DNA of 64,000 nucleotides from Paraglaciecola sp. MB-3u-78. GTDB taxonomy: Bacteria; Pseudomonadota; Gammaproteobacteria; Enterobacterales; Alteromonadaceae. Shown here piece after piece: positions 48,563 through 55,676 of this stretch; position 1 is the first letter of the stretch; the number at the start of each line of letters is the position of its first letter. A program made the translations under genes and the position numbers. The notes under the pieces are model-generated. The model was not told the origin of the DNA. It made no database searches and was given only the letters and a program-made list of their open reading frames with translations. The DNA lies in NCBI RefSeq assembly GCF_002835935.1, contig NZ_PJCF01000006.1:186001-250000 (forward strand). The letters run 5' to 3'.

Positions 48563-48895
48563 TCAGTAGGCGGCTGTTTGTTTGTCTCTCACTAAAAGAA
48601 AAATCACCATGGTAAATAAGATAACCGGCCAAAACACACTTAATTCGGCAACAAACAACCCCACCCCTCCAGCAATTAGGGCGAAAGCTATAGCAGCAAA
48701 AATGCTAAAAGCGATGATAAAACCAATGACAACCAATATTGCCACTACGCCTGTTAGTGCGATAATGGAAGTGATAGGTTCAACATCATGCTGTGCAAAG
48801 GAAATATGTAAATCTAACCACTGGCTTGCTAAGTAGCCTAAGCTGTACGTCAACACAATCGCTATCAACACAGCCAGTATTATGTTTTTGAACAT
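48563..48895 (-). CDS. Small membrane protein of the psp operon
   Basis: 110 residues, nearly all hydrophobic, with three likely spans (residues 4-24, 44-70, 72-100) and a basic C-terminal end (RDKQTAAY). I do not recognise a family with confidence. It starts 9 bp after pspC and is co-directional with pspA, so a role in the envelope stress response is a contextual inference; it could be a PspB/PspD-like accessory by position only. Confidence 0.65.
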   Translation of the reverse strand: MFKNIILAVLIAIVLTYSLGYLASQWLDLHISFAQHDVEPITSIIALTGVVAILVVIGFIIAFSIFAAIAFALIAGGVGLFVAELSVFWPVILFTMVIFLLVRDKQTAAY

Positions 48896-48904
48896 ACAGC
48901 CCCC

Positions 48905-49105
48905 CTATCTGTTTGGGATCAGGATTGTCGCTGTGATATAAGCGATAGCAGTGACTGTAGGTAGCGCGATTAAACAGACTACTGCTGCTACTCGAACTAA
49001 CAATCTAGGTACACTCCAATGTTTCGCTAAACCGGCACATACACCCGACACTTTACGATGTATTGGATCTTTGTATAATTTGTTAACTTCAAAATAACGA
49101 CTCAT
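48905..49105 (-). CDS. pspC: PspC domain stress protein
   Basis: 66 residues. The N-terminal half carries the PspC signature (LYKDPIHRKVSGVCAGLAKH) and the rest is one transmembrane segment (VRVAAVVCLIALPTVTAIAY). It is shorter than E. coli PspC (about 119), as the C-terminal leucine-zipper part is missing, but such short forms are common. GGAG precedes the start. It is part of pspA-pspC. Confidence 0.85.
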   Translation of the reverse strand: MSRYFEVNKLYKDPIHRKVSGVCAGLAKHWSVPRLLVRVAAVVCLIALPTVTAIAYITATILIPNR

Positions 49106-49136
49106 GTTTTTCTCCTATAACTTCAAGTTTCTGCGG

Positions 49137-49162
49137 CTAGCGGCAATGTTGATCGCCACTAG
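49137..49162. repeat. Hairpin between pspA and pspC
   Basis: Inverted repeat CTAGCGGC/GCCACTAG with a 10-base loop and one G-T pair, in the 75-bp gap. It could modulate read-through from pspA or mRNA stability; no T tract follows. Confidence 0.4.
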
Positions 49163-49180
49163 CGAATTGGCAAATCAACA

Positions 49181-49840
49181 CTAAGCCACCTTTTTACGTA
49201 AAGCTTCTAGCTCTTGCTCAATTTGACTCTCAGCTTCAAGTTGATTGAACTGTGCGTTCAAACCTTGTGACTCATTAACAAAGTCGTAAGCATCGACTTG
49301 TGACTCTAGATCATCAATTCTGCGTTCATATTGTTCAAATCGAATGATCGCGTCATCAATTTTGACTGAATGAGCTTTATTTTTAACGGTCATGCGCACA
49401 GCTACCGAACGCTCTCTAACAATCAGAGATTTTTGTTTAGCTCGGGCTTCCACTAGTTTGTCTTGTAGTTTTCCCATATCGGCTTGTAATTTAGTAAGCG
49501 ACTCTTCAACTACATTTTGCTCCTCAGCTAAAGCTGATAATTTTTGCTGACTGTGGTGCTTTTCAACCAATGCTGCTCTGGCTAAGTCTTCACGGCCTTT
49601 CTCTACCGCTAAGGTCGCCTTTGCCTGCCATGCATTTATCTGTTGTTGTAGTTTGTCCACTTGGCGCTGAACCTGCTTCTTTTCCGCTAGGTTAGTAGCC
49701 GCAACTGAGCGTAACTCAACTAAGGTTTCTTCCATCTCTTGAATAAGTAACTTAATCACTTTTGCGGGCTCTTCTGCCTTATCTAAGATGGCATTGATAT
49801 TGGCTTGTACTATGTCTGACATTCTCGTAAACATACCCAT
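49181..49840 (-). CDS. pspA: Phage shock protein A
   Basis: 219-residue PspA/IM30 protein, almost wholly alpha-helical coiled coil. MGMFTRMSDIVQANINAILD and PAKVIKLLIQEMEETLVELR are the conserved start. It binds stressed inner membranes and in E. coli inhibits the activator PspF. The predicted sigma-54 promoter 63 bp upstream fits PspF control, but no pspF gene is in the window. It leads the pspA-pspC-membrane protein operon. Confidence 0.96.
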   Translation of the reverse strand: MGMFTRMSDIVQANINAILDKAEEPAKVIKLLIQEMEETLVELRSVAATNLAEKKQVQRQVDKLQQQINAWQAKATLAVEKGREDLARAALVEKHHSQQKLSALAEEQNVVEESLTKLQADMGKLQDKLVEARAKQKSLIVRERSVAVRMTVKNKAHSVKIDDAIIRFEQYERRIDDLESQVDAYDFVNESQGLNAQFNQLEAESQIEQELEALRKKVA

Positions 49841-49902
49841 TTTAATTTCTCCAATAATATTAATCAGTTTCCTGCTGGGCTATTCCAGCACTACCAGAAC
49901 TA

Positions 49903-49920
49903 TTACAAGTGTTGTGCCAA
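49903..49920 (-). promoter_or_regulatory. Sigma-54 promoter of the psp operon
   Basis: On the minus strand TTGGCACAACACTTGTAA has a perfect -24 box (TGGCAC), five bases, then TTGT for the -12 box (consensus TTGC). The 63 bp to the pspA start codon fits a normal leader. E. coli pspA is transcribed by sigma-54, so the call agrees with family knowledge. Confidence 0.75.
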
Positions 49921-50110
49921 CTTAATAAATACACGTAACAAATTGATTTTAATTAGAAATTTTATAAATAATGGAAATAGTAATTTTAAAACGCTTGGGT
50001 CTCACCAAACAATTTAGTCAAATAGACTAAGTTGTTAGTGAAAATCACAACTGATATTTAATAGGCAGTGAGACCACAACTTCCGACAAAGAAAAAGAAG
50101 ACTAACCATA

Positions 50111-50157
50111 GTGGACACGGAGAGCACGAAGAGCACAGAGTACACAGAGAAAAAAAA
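50111..50157. repeat. CACAGAG-type dispersed repeat, copy 2
   Basis: GGACACGGAGAGCACGAAG followed by AGCACAGAGTACACAGAG and an A run. The wording matches the left arm of the element at 32161-32210 and the inverse of 53490-53530. It is non-coding. The region 49921-50110 between the psp promoter and this copy shows nothing else recognisable. Confidence 0.6.
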
Positions 50158-50199
50158 TTACGGCTTCGATGAAAAAAAATATCGATCACTTCTGGTCAA

Positions 50200-50350
50200 T
50201 AGGCCAAGTTAAACCTGATGGGCGGGAATGAGCGAATTGCCGCCGTTAGGCATATTCAATTTTTGATTGAGCTTTCGCCTTAAAGCGGACATATCGCTTC
50301 GAATATGCGGCGCGCGCTTTTTACGCGTCGGCTATAATTTGTTTGTTATA
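50200..50350. other. Structured region after fic, attC-like in part
   Basis: On the minus strand the fic stop codon lies in GTATAAC, and dyads follow: CCGACGCG/CGCGCG, GAAGCG/CGCTTT and CCTGATGGGCGG facing CCGCCGTTAGG (50215-50251). GTTAGGC and a stop embedded in a YAAC core resemble integron attC core sites. The spacing and orientation of the core sites do not form one complete attC, and no integrase is seen, so the identity is unproven. Confidence 0.25.
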
Positions 50351-51692
50351 CATTCCCACTATTTAATTTAGAAAGTAAATCCGAAGGAGCTATGTAAATT
50401 ATGGTTTTACCGTCTTTCGTTGTAAGAAATAATTTCAGTTCAGCTAATTTTGCTAAATATGCTCTAGCTGTATTTGCAGAAATAGTATAAGAATTAGAAA
50501 TTTCTTTAGCACTAAATATCCTCCCTGGCTCTTTAACTGCTTTCTTTATTAAATCTTTTTGAATGAAATTTAGCTTATTACCCCAAGAAGTTTTCTCTAA
50601 TATCTCAGCAATTTTCTTAAATTCATTTGTCTTATTTCCTAAGTATGTTTTCAATTCCTCGAAGGCATGAAGAATAATATCTAACTGAAAATAAATAAAG
50701 TAAGTTAAATCATTAGAGTCTTTCTCTGTGTACATATAAGACATTCCATACTCTTTTGGCTTTTCCTTTAATAACTTACTAATAGAAACAAATTTGAATA
50801 GAGTGTATTCACTATTAAGCATGAACCAATAAAATAATGCTCTTGCTACTCGACCATTTCCGTCTCTAAATGGGTGTTCATAGCCCATCATAAAGTGAAG
50901 TATAATTGCTTTAATAATTGGATGTACAAAGTCACATCCATTCAAGCCAGAATGATCTTCATTAGCAAAATCACATAGTTTCTGAAGCCTTTCGTCAATT
51001 AAATTAAAATGAGGGGGCTGATGGGCAATATTTCCGTCCCCATCTTCGATATATATATCATTACCTTCTCTAAACTGGCCAGGGATCACATTGTTCTCTG
51101 TAGTCCCTTTTGTCGCTATCCGATGAAATTCTAGAATAAGATCTAAAGTTAATTTTTCTTTTTTATTTTGTTCTGCAAACCTCAAAAGAAAATAATTATT
51201 TAATATCATTCTCTCGTCTTCATCTACGGGTTCTCTTTCATCTTCCAACATTTTTTTAGCTACTTCACGAGTCGTAGAGGCACCTTCAAGTTGGGCACTT
51301 GTAATAGCTTCTTCCATAATTAAAGATGAAACTAAAAATTTACTTTGTAAATTATCACTAGCCGCGGTATTAGATACTGCACCGACATTGCCCCCAGCTA
51401 TTTTTACTAGTTGATACAATAAAGCTTCCATTGAATGGGGAGTACAGTATACAAAAGGGGTATCATCTTCACCTACAATTGTAAGTGCCTTGTACTGTGA
51501 CGTTCTTTTGAACTTTACAGTCTTCCAAATGCTTTCAGCATCTTTTTTAGGTACTCTCCACTTAAGTTGACTCCAATGGAGATATTTACCTTCATCATCA
51601 GTAGCATCATATTTATGAAGGAAAGATAATATGGATTCAAAATCTTCAGGAATACTTAATTTTGGAGCTTGTTCCACTCTAGGTTTAGCCAT
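50346..51692 (-). CDS. Fic family protein (probable AMP transferase)
   Basis: 448-residue class II Fic protein. An N-terminal inhibitory helix motif SAQLEG (pattern S/T-x-x-x-E-G/N) precedes the catalytic loop HPFRDGNGRVAR near residue 270. IPGQFREGNDIYI is the typical flap region. The C-terminal 80 residues form a winged helix (FSAKEISNSYTISANTARAYL), suggesting DNA binding or self-regulation. It would attach AMP to target Ser/Thr/Tyr hydroxyls, held in check by the Glu. No antitoxin gene is adjacent. It is AT-rich compared with its neighbours, suggesting transfer. Confidence 0.9.
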   Translation of the reverse strand: MAKPRVEQAPKLSIPEDFESILSFLHKYDATDDEGKYLHWSQLKWRVPKKDAESIWKTVKFKRTSQYKALTIVGEDDTPFVYCTPHSMEALLYQLVKIAGGNVGAVSNTAASDNLQSKFLVSSLIMEEAITSAQLEGASTTREVAKKMLEDEREPVDEDERMILNNYFLLRFAEQNKKEKLTLDLILEFHRIATKGTTENNVIPGQFREGNDIYIEDGDGNIAHQPPHFNLIDERLQKLCDFANEDHSGLNGCDFVHPIIKAIILHFMMGYEHPFRDGNGRVARALFYWFMLNSEYTLFKFVSISKLLKEKPKEYGMSYMYTEKDSNDLTYFIYFQLDIILHAFEELKTYLGNKTNEFKKIAEILEKTSWGNKLNFIQKDLIKKAVKEPGRIFSAKEISNSYTISANTARAYLAKLAELKLFLTTKDGKTIIYIAPSDLLSKLNSGNV

Positions 51693-51769
51693 GATCTCTA
51701 CTTTCTAAATATGCGTTTTATATGGTTTTAGTATGTCATACTTTCAATGTAACGCAAATTTTAGATTTT

Positions 51770-51799
51770 GAGTTTTAGTTTGAGTTTTAGTTTGAGTTT
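51770..51799. repeat. 12-bp tandem repeat upstream of fic
   Basis: Unit GAGTTTTAGTTT at 51770-51781 and 51782-51793 plus a half copy to 51799, about 80 bp upstream of the fic start. Slippage could change its copy number. Confidence 0.7.
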
Positions 51800-52032
51800 G
51801 ATAGGAGACTAAAGGAATGTATAACTATTATTATCGAGCATGTCGTATATGTAACTTCTCGATTTGATTTTTAGTTTCGTCACTTTCAGTACTTACTTTT
51901 GATTTTATTAAGTGTTTTTTGCTATCAAAACCACAAAGAGTTGCAAAAGCAAAAGGAGACCTGACTTTAACGAGACTTTTCATCTTACTGTTAAAAACTA
52001 TGTAAAAAATATTTTTCACTGTTAAATTAATA

Positions 52033-52090
52033 ACTTAGCGTTTTTAAGAAAAAACAAAGTGAGACCAGTCAAAATTACATAATAGGAAGC
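52033..52090. repeat. 58-bp dispersed inverted repeat, copy 1
   Basis: ACTTAGCGTTTTT..AAAGTGAGACCAG..AAATTACATAATAGG matches, in reverse orientation, 55525-55582 with about seven substitutions and one length difference. The pair flanks 3.5 kb with the hypothetical gene, the antitoxin relic, the small-protein pair and dusA. Confidence 0.75.
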
Positions 52091-52510
52091 GAAATAGGCA
52101 TTATTTAGTAAATCTCATTATACCTGATTTTGTATACAGTCAATTTAAGTAGAATTATTTAGCGAGCCAGTTAATTCATAGTCCGCTTTTTTGCAAATTT
52201 TGTGATTACAAAACCAATGGCGAACGGCTGCTAATGGCACAGGCTGTATAAAAACTCCAATTTATGGATTTTCGTCTTTAACTTTGACTTAAAAACCCTT
52301 CTCTACAATGAATATTGATGGTGATTTGCGGTTAATCCTTTGTTTCATTGACACAGCAACGCATTGTCAACGGCGGAAAATTAGTTTTTACACAGTCTGG
52401 GCACAAACTTCTCAGTCAAGCCCCAGTTAGTGATCTTACAATGTGATTCGTTTTGGCGAACGGCAAAAAAGAGCGAAAGCGGGAGAGCAAAGCTGCATAC
52501 TAATGACATT

Positions 52511-52888
52511 TTAGTCGGCGCTAGCCAATATTATCGTTAAATCCGCTGCATTGACGAGTGCAAATTTGCGCTTGAAAAGTTCACCGCTTTCATCGAAGAA
52601 CAAGAGTTCGGCACTTTCTGCCTTGTAATTTTGCATAAATTTATCTGTTGCTGGATAGCCTGTGCGTGATACTAAATAGTTCACGGTATCACCAAGCTCC
52701 GCCTTAGCATTATTAATTTCAATCGTCTGTTGATTACTCACTACTCGATTGAGATCGTAAATAAAAACCACCGACTTTTTGCCATTGCCAATTTGATTCA
52801 AATCGTTATCGATTGGCGCAGGTAATGACCAGATAAATACAGCAACGAAAACTGCAATGAATCCAATTATCAGGAGAGTCTTTTTCAT
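52511..52888 (-). CDS. Hypothetical membrane-anchored protein
   Basis: 125 residues with one N-terminal hydrophobic segment (MKKTLLIIGFIAVFVAVFIW) acting as signal or anchor. The remainder (SVVFIYDLNRVVSNQQTIEI; LLFFDESGELFKRKFALVNA) alternates strands and helices a little like a small thioredoxin-like or transfer-protein fold, but I recognise no family. It is isolated among non-coding and relic DNA. GTTAAAC lies just before the start. It could be real, because the signal segment and normal codon flow support coding. Confidence 0.55.
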   Translation of the reverse strand: MKKTLLIIGFIAVFVAVFIWSLPAPIDNDLNQIGNGKKSVVFIYDLNRVVSNQQTIEINNAKAELGDTVNYLVSRTGYPATDKFMQNYKAESAELLFFDESGELFKRKFALVNAADLTIILASAD

Positions 52889-53069
52889 AGCGTTTAACTT
52901 CTCATTATACTCTACTTAGCATTATACCAAGCTCGAGCTATATCTTAGGAAAATAGAAATCACTTCTGCTGCAAGCAATTATGGTAGTGTCGTGCTTTTG
53001 GTGTTTGTCGATCGTATAGAAAAGCGAAATAGCCGTTTATAAGTAGTCACTACTTACTTCGACCTCTTC

Positions 53070-53279
53070 TTAACCAATGCGCTCCTCAACAATTTGCGCT
53101 AGTTCAATATCTTCGAGTTTATGACGCAAGTCCGCATAGGCGTCTGCTGGAATACCATAAAACTCTGACTTATTTCTATTCAATACAGCTACAAGAAAAC
53201 CATCAGCCTGCTTAACAACTGCCATTGGGTTTTTCTTAAACTCTGAAATACTTATTGTATTGTCAGCAAGTATTGGCCT
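53070..53279 (-). pseudogene. Antitoxin relic of the Phd/YefM-StbD type
   Basis: An open frame of 69 codons reads ILADNTISISEFKKNPMAVV, then QADGFLVAVLNRNKSEFYGI and PADAYADLRHKLEDIELAQI, closely like StbD-type antitoxins. No ATG, GTG or TTG lies at the proper place: a TAG is ten codons upstream and the first ATG is inside the KNPM motif. The codon at the expected start is AGG, as if ATG had mutated. No toxin gene follows. The rest of 52889-53695 holds only this and one dispersed repeat. Confidence 0.65.
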
Positions 53280-53489
53280 AAGGCTCGCCTCTCTAGGCCT
53301 CTAAAAAACCTGATAATATATCTAATCAATAGGGTAAACAAATGAAATGAGCTTGTAAAAATTCTGAATCACCATTAGGTGTAATTTCGCCGAGAAAATT
53401 TATGAATCTTTCGCAATGTCTCCTTTTTGCCACATTTTTGACAATCAGATTCAGTCTATAACACAATAAAAACCTATTTTTTACCTGCT

Positions 53490-53530
53490 TTTCCTCTGTG
53501 CTCTCCGTCTCTGTGGTGAAAATTCTTTTG
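53490..53530. repeat. CACAGAG-type dispersed repeat, copy 3
   Basis: CTTTTCCTCTGTGCTCTCCG then TCTCTGTGGTGAAAATTC, the inverse of the 32161-32210 arm (GAATTT..ACCAC..GAGCACAGAGG). With the copy at 50111-50157 in opposite orientation it brackets the fic region. Confidence 0.6.
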
Positions 53531-53695
53531 CTTTAAATCTATCGACTAGTTTCTGTATTTTATATACACATGCAAAACGGGCATACAAGATAACAAGGTA
53601 CAAAATTTGGGTAATTATATTTTGGAGGGAAAGGATAAGTCTAATGGCGTGTAAAAGTGGTCAAAGTAATAAAAACAAAACGGTCAATACTGCTG

Positions 53696-53848
53696 TTAGA
53701 GACCGTTCCGATAAGTGATGATGTTGTTATATTTGGTCAGTGCTGAACTCTTACGCAGACATTCAACAAAGCTAAATATTATCGCCCCTGCCACATAGGC
53801 AACTACTGGGGTCAACAACATGATAAATAAAGAGATTTGATTAAACAT
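53696..53848 (-). CDS. Small single-span membrane protein
   Basis: 50 residues starting MFNQISLFIMLLTPVVAYVA, with one transmembrane span and a short basic tail. The ATG at 53848 has AAGGGG at good spacing; a longer reading would run back into the preceding gene. It begins 10 bp after the secreted protein gene at 53859, so the two form an operon. I recognise no family. Confidence 0.6.
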   Translation of the reverse strand: MFNQISLFIMLLTPVVAYVAGAIIFSFVECLRKSSALTKYNNIITYRNGL

Positions 53849-53858
53849 AGTTAACCCC

Positions 53859-54140
53859 TTATTCAGCTTCGGTTTTGCTAGCCTCAACATTTTCAGTTTT
53901 AAGGTCCGTGATAGAAACTTTAGCTACATAATTCTTTTCTTCATCAAAGCTAACGTTGTTGGCAACAGTCAATACAGCCGAACGTAAGTTGTTTTTGATT
54001 TCTTGTTGTGCAACTTCCATCGCTTGATTAACCATACTGCTTACATAGTTTTCTAAGGAAACGTTTTCGGCTTGTGCTGTAGAAGCGAAAGCCAGAGTAG
54101 AAGTAAGTGCGATGGCAGCGATTTTAGATTTAGTGAACAT
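53859..54140 (-). CDS. Small secreted protein of unknown function
   Basis: 93 residues: a clear signal peptide (MFTKSKIAAIALTSTLAFAS, cut after TAQA), then a helical and polar mature part of about 69 residues (VSSMVNQAMEVAQQEIKNNL; KNYVAKVSITDLKTENVEAS). It has no Cys residues in the mature region. Probably periplasmic. It is the first gene of a two-gene unit with the 50-residue membrane protein. Two operator-like dyads lie upstream. Confidence 0.65.
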   Translation of the reverse strand: MFTKSKIAAIALTSTLAFASTAQAENVSLENYVSSMVNQAMEVAQQEIKNNLRSAVLTVANNVSFDEEKNYVAKVSITDLKTENVEASKTEAE

Positions 54141-54184
54141 GATATTTTCCTTTTGTTTAGTTAGTGATAACTGTTTTAAATGGT

Positions 54185-54317
54185 GTGAACAGTTATTGTT
54201 TAAGTCGCAGTATCCATTGCGATAGTTGTGCCAATCATGAAATTATTTATATCCATTTGATTTATATAACTTTTATTTTTTAACTAGGGAATAGGGATGT
54301 GAACACATATTGTTCAC
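54185..54317 (-). promoter_or_regulatory. Two GTGAACA-N5-TGTT dyads upstream of the small secreted gene
   Basis: A perfect dyad GTGAACA-N5-TGTTCAC stands at 54299-54317 and an imperfect one, GTGAACA-N5-TGTTTAA, at 54185-54203. Both are within 180 bp of the start at 54140 and 114 bp apart. Such paired dyads suggest a dimeric repressor or activator; the protein is unknown. Confidence 0.45.
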
Positions 54318-54330
54318 CCCCCTAAGATTT

Positions 54331-54363
54331 GGTTAAATTACCACTACTTTGGTAAATTTAACC
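54331..54363 (-). terminator. Hairpin at the dusA stop codon
   Basis: Inverted repeat GGTTAAATTACC / GGTAAATTTAACC with an 8-base loop spans the last codons and stop of dusA. No T tract follows on the minus strand, so it is a weak terminator candidate or an mRNA-end stabiliser. Confidence 0.35.
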
Positions 54364-55374
54364 AATCATCGCGGATTGGAATTGTTTAACCTTCGACTGT
54401 GCTTCTAGTAACACATCTAATGCATCTGTTAATAATTCAACACCCACGTTGGCTTTAGTCCCGTTTTGACTCAAATATCTGCGCCAAATACGCCCACCAG
54501 GCTGGCCTTGAAACAACCCCAACATATGCCTAGCGATACTCCATGGCCGAACACCGAGCGAAATTTGCTGCTCTACGTAGGGCAACATCGCCTTTACCAC
54601 TTCAGCTCGCGTTATACTGACAGAGTTGTCTTGATAAAAACGTTTGTCGACTTCAGCTAAAATGTAAGGATTACTATAAATCTCACGGCCAATCATCACT
54701 CCATCTAAATGCTGCAGGTGAAGCTGCACGTCATCTAAGGTTTTCACACCACCGTTTAAACTAATATGTAAATTGGGAAACTGTTGTTTTAATTGATAAA
54801 CACGGTCGTACATCAATGGTGGTACATCACGGTTTTGTTTTGGACTTAACCCTTTTAACCAAGCTTTACGGGCATGCACAATAAAGGTATCGCAACCTGA
54901 AGCAGCCACCACATCAATAAAGCGAGTTAAGTCTTGGTATTCATCCATATCATCAATGCCAATGCGGGACTTTACCGTGACGGGAATATCAACCTCTGTC
55001 TGCATACTGTTAATACATTTAGCGACGGTTTCAGGCTCAGCCATTAAACAAGCGCCAAATCGTCCATTTTGCACGCGATCAGAGGGGCAGCCAACATTGA
55101 TATTGACTTCATCATAACCGTACTTTTGCGCTTGCGCAGCGCAGCGCGCCATATCACTAGGATTAGAACCACCCAGTTGTAATGCGACTGGGTGCTCTTC
55201 TTGGTTATACCCAAGATAATCACCTTTGCCAAAAATGATCGCGCCAGTGGTCACCATTTCGGTATACAAAAGCGCATGTTGTGAAATTTGTCTGAGGAAA
55301 TATCGGCAGTGTTTATCTGTCCAATCCAGCATTGGCGCGACAGAAATAGTGCGGTTTATTGGTTGATTGATCAT
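54358..55374 (-). CDS. dusA: tRNA-dihydrouridine(20/20a) synthase DusA
   Basis: 338-residue flavoenzyme reducing U20/U20a of tRNA. SVAPMLDWTDKHCRYFLR opens the FMN barrel, NVGCPSDRVQNGRFGACLM holds the catalytic Cys (FGACLM), and VHARKAWLKGLSPKQNR and GLFQGQPGGRIWRRYLS are the DusA-specific blocks. The start MINQPINRT (55374) is favoured; a 16-codon longer reading has no family support. Confidence 0.95.
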   Translation of the reverse strand: MINQPINRTISVAPMLDWTDKHCRYFLRQISQHALLYTEMVTTGAIIFGKGDYLGYNQEEHPVALQLGGSNPSDMARCAAQAQKYGYDEVNINVGCPSDRVQNGRFGACLMAEPETVAKCINSMQTEVDIPVTVKSRIGIDDMDEYQDLTRFIDVVAASGCDTFIVHARKAWLKGLSPKQNRDVPPLMYDRVYQLKQQFPNLHISLNGGVKTLDDVQLHLQHLDGVMIGREIYSNPYILAEVDKRFYQDNSVSITRAEVVKAMLPYVEQQISLGVRPWSIARHMLGLFQGQPGGRIWRRYLSQNGTKANVGVELLTDALDVLLEAQSKVKQFQSAMIG

Positions 55375-55524
55375 TATTTTGCCAATGTGGAAATTTAGGG
55401 CGCGTATTTTAGCTGATTTCACTAGCTAGCACTAGAGAAGCTTATTTAGCAAGTTTGAATTAACCATATTCAATGTAGAAGAGCACTACCTGTACTGACA
55501 GATATCTTGAGAGTCAATTTCATT

Positions 55525-55582
55525 GCGCCCCTATTATGTAATTTGGTCTGGTCTCACTTTATTTTTCTCAAAAACGCTAAGT
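55525..55582. repeat. 58-bp dispersed inverted repeat, copy 2
   Basis: Reverse-complement match to 52033-52090, including GGTCTCACTTT and AACGCTAAGT. It lies between dusA and the orphan gene at 55677; the rest of the 302-bp gap holds nothing recognisable. Confidence 0.75.
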
Positions 55583-55676
55583 AATTTATTTTATTATGGA
55601 ATATGACTTTTCTCACAATATTTAATAGACTATTAAACAAAAATCAAAGTATCAGAGCTTATCGAGACCTTCTTGT

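Larger units (their letters stand above)
51693..52510. other. 818-bp gene-poor stretch upstream of fic
   Basis: No convincing gene. It contains a 12-bp tandem repeat (unit GAGTTTTAGTTT, 51770-51799, 2.5 copies), one member of an inverted repeat pair (52033-52090), and around 52360-52410 the string TTTTTACACAGTCTGGGC, which resembles the outer end of some insertion sequences. A 62-codon minus-strand frame at 51831-52019 has no recognisable features. The stretch is probably mobile-element debris. Confidence 0.4.

Noticed and set aside
51831-52019. 62-codon minus-strand frame between fic and the hypothetical gene
   Set aside because: No ribosome site, no recognisable motif, basic low-complexity composition, and it lies in repeat-rich debris.
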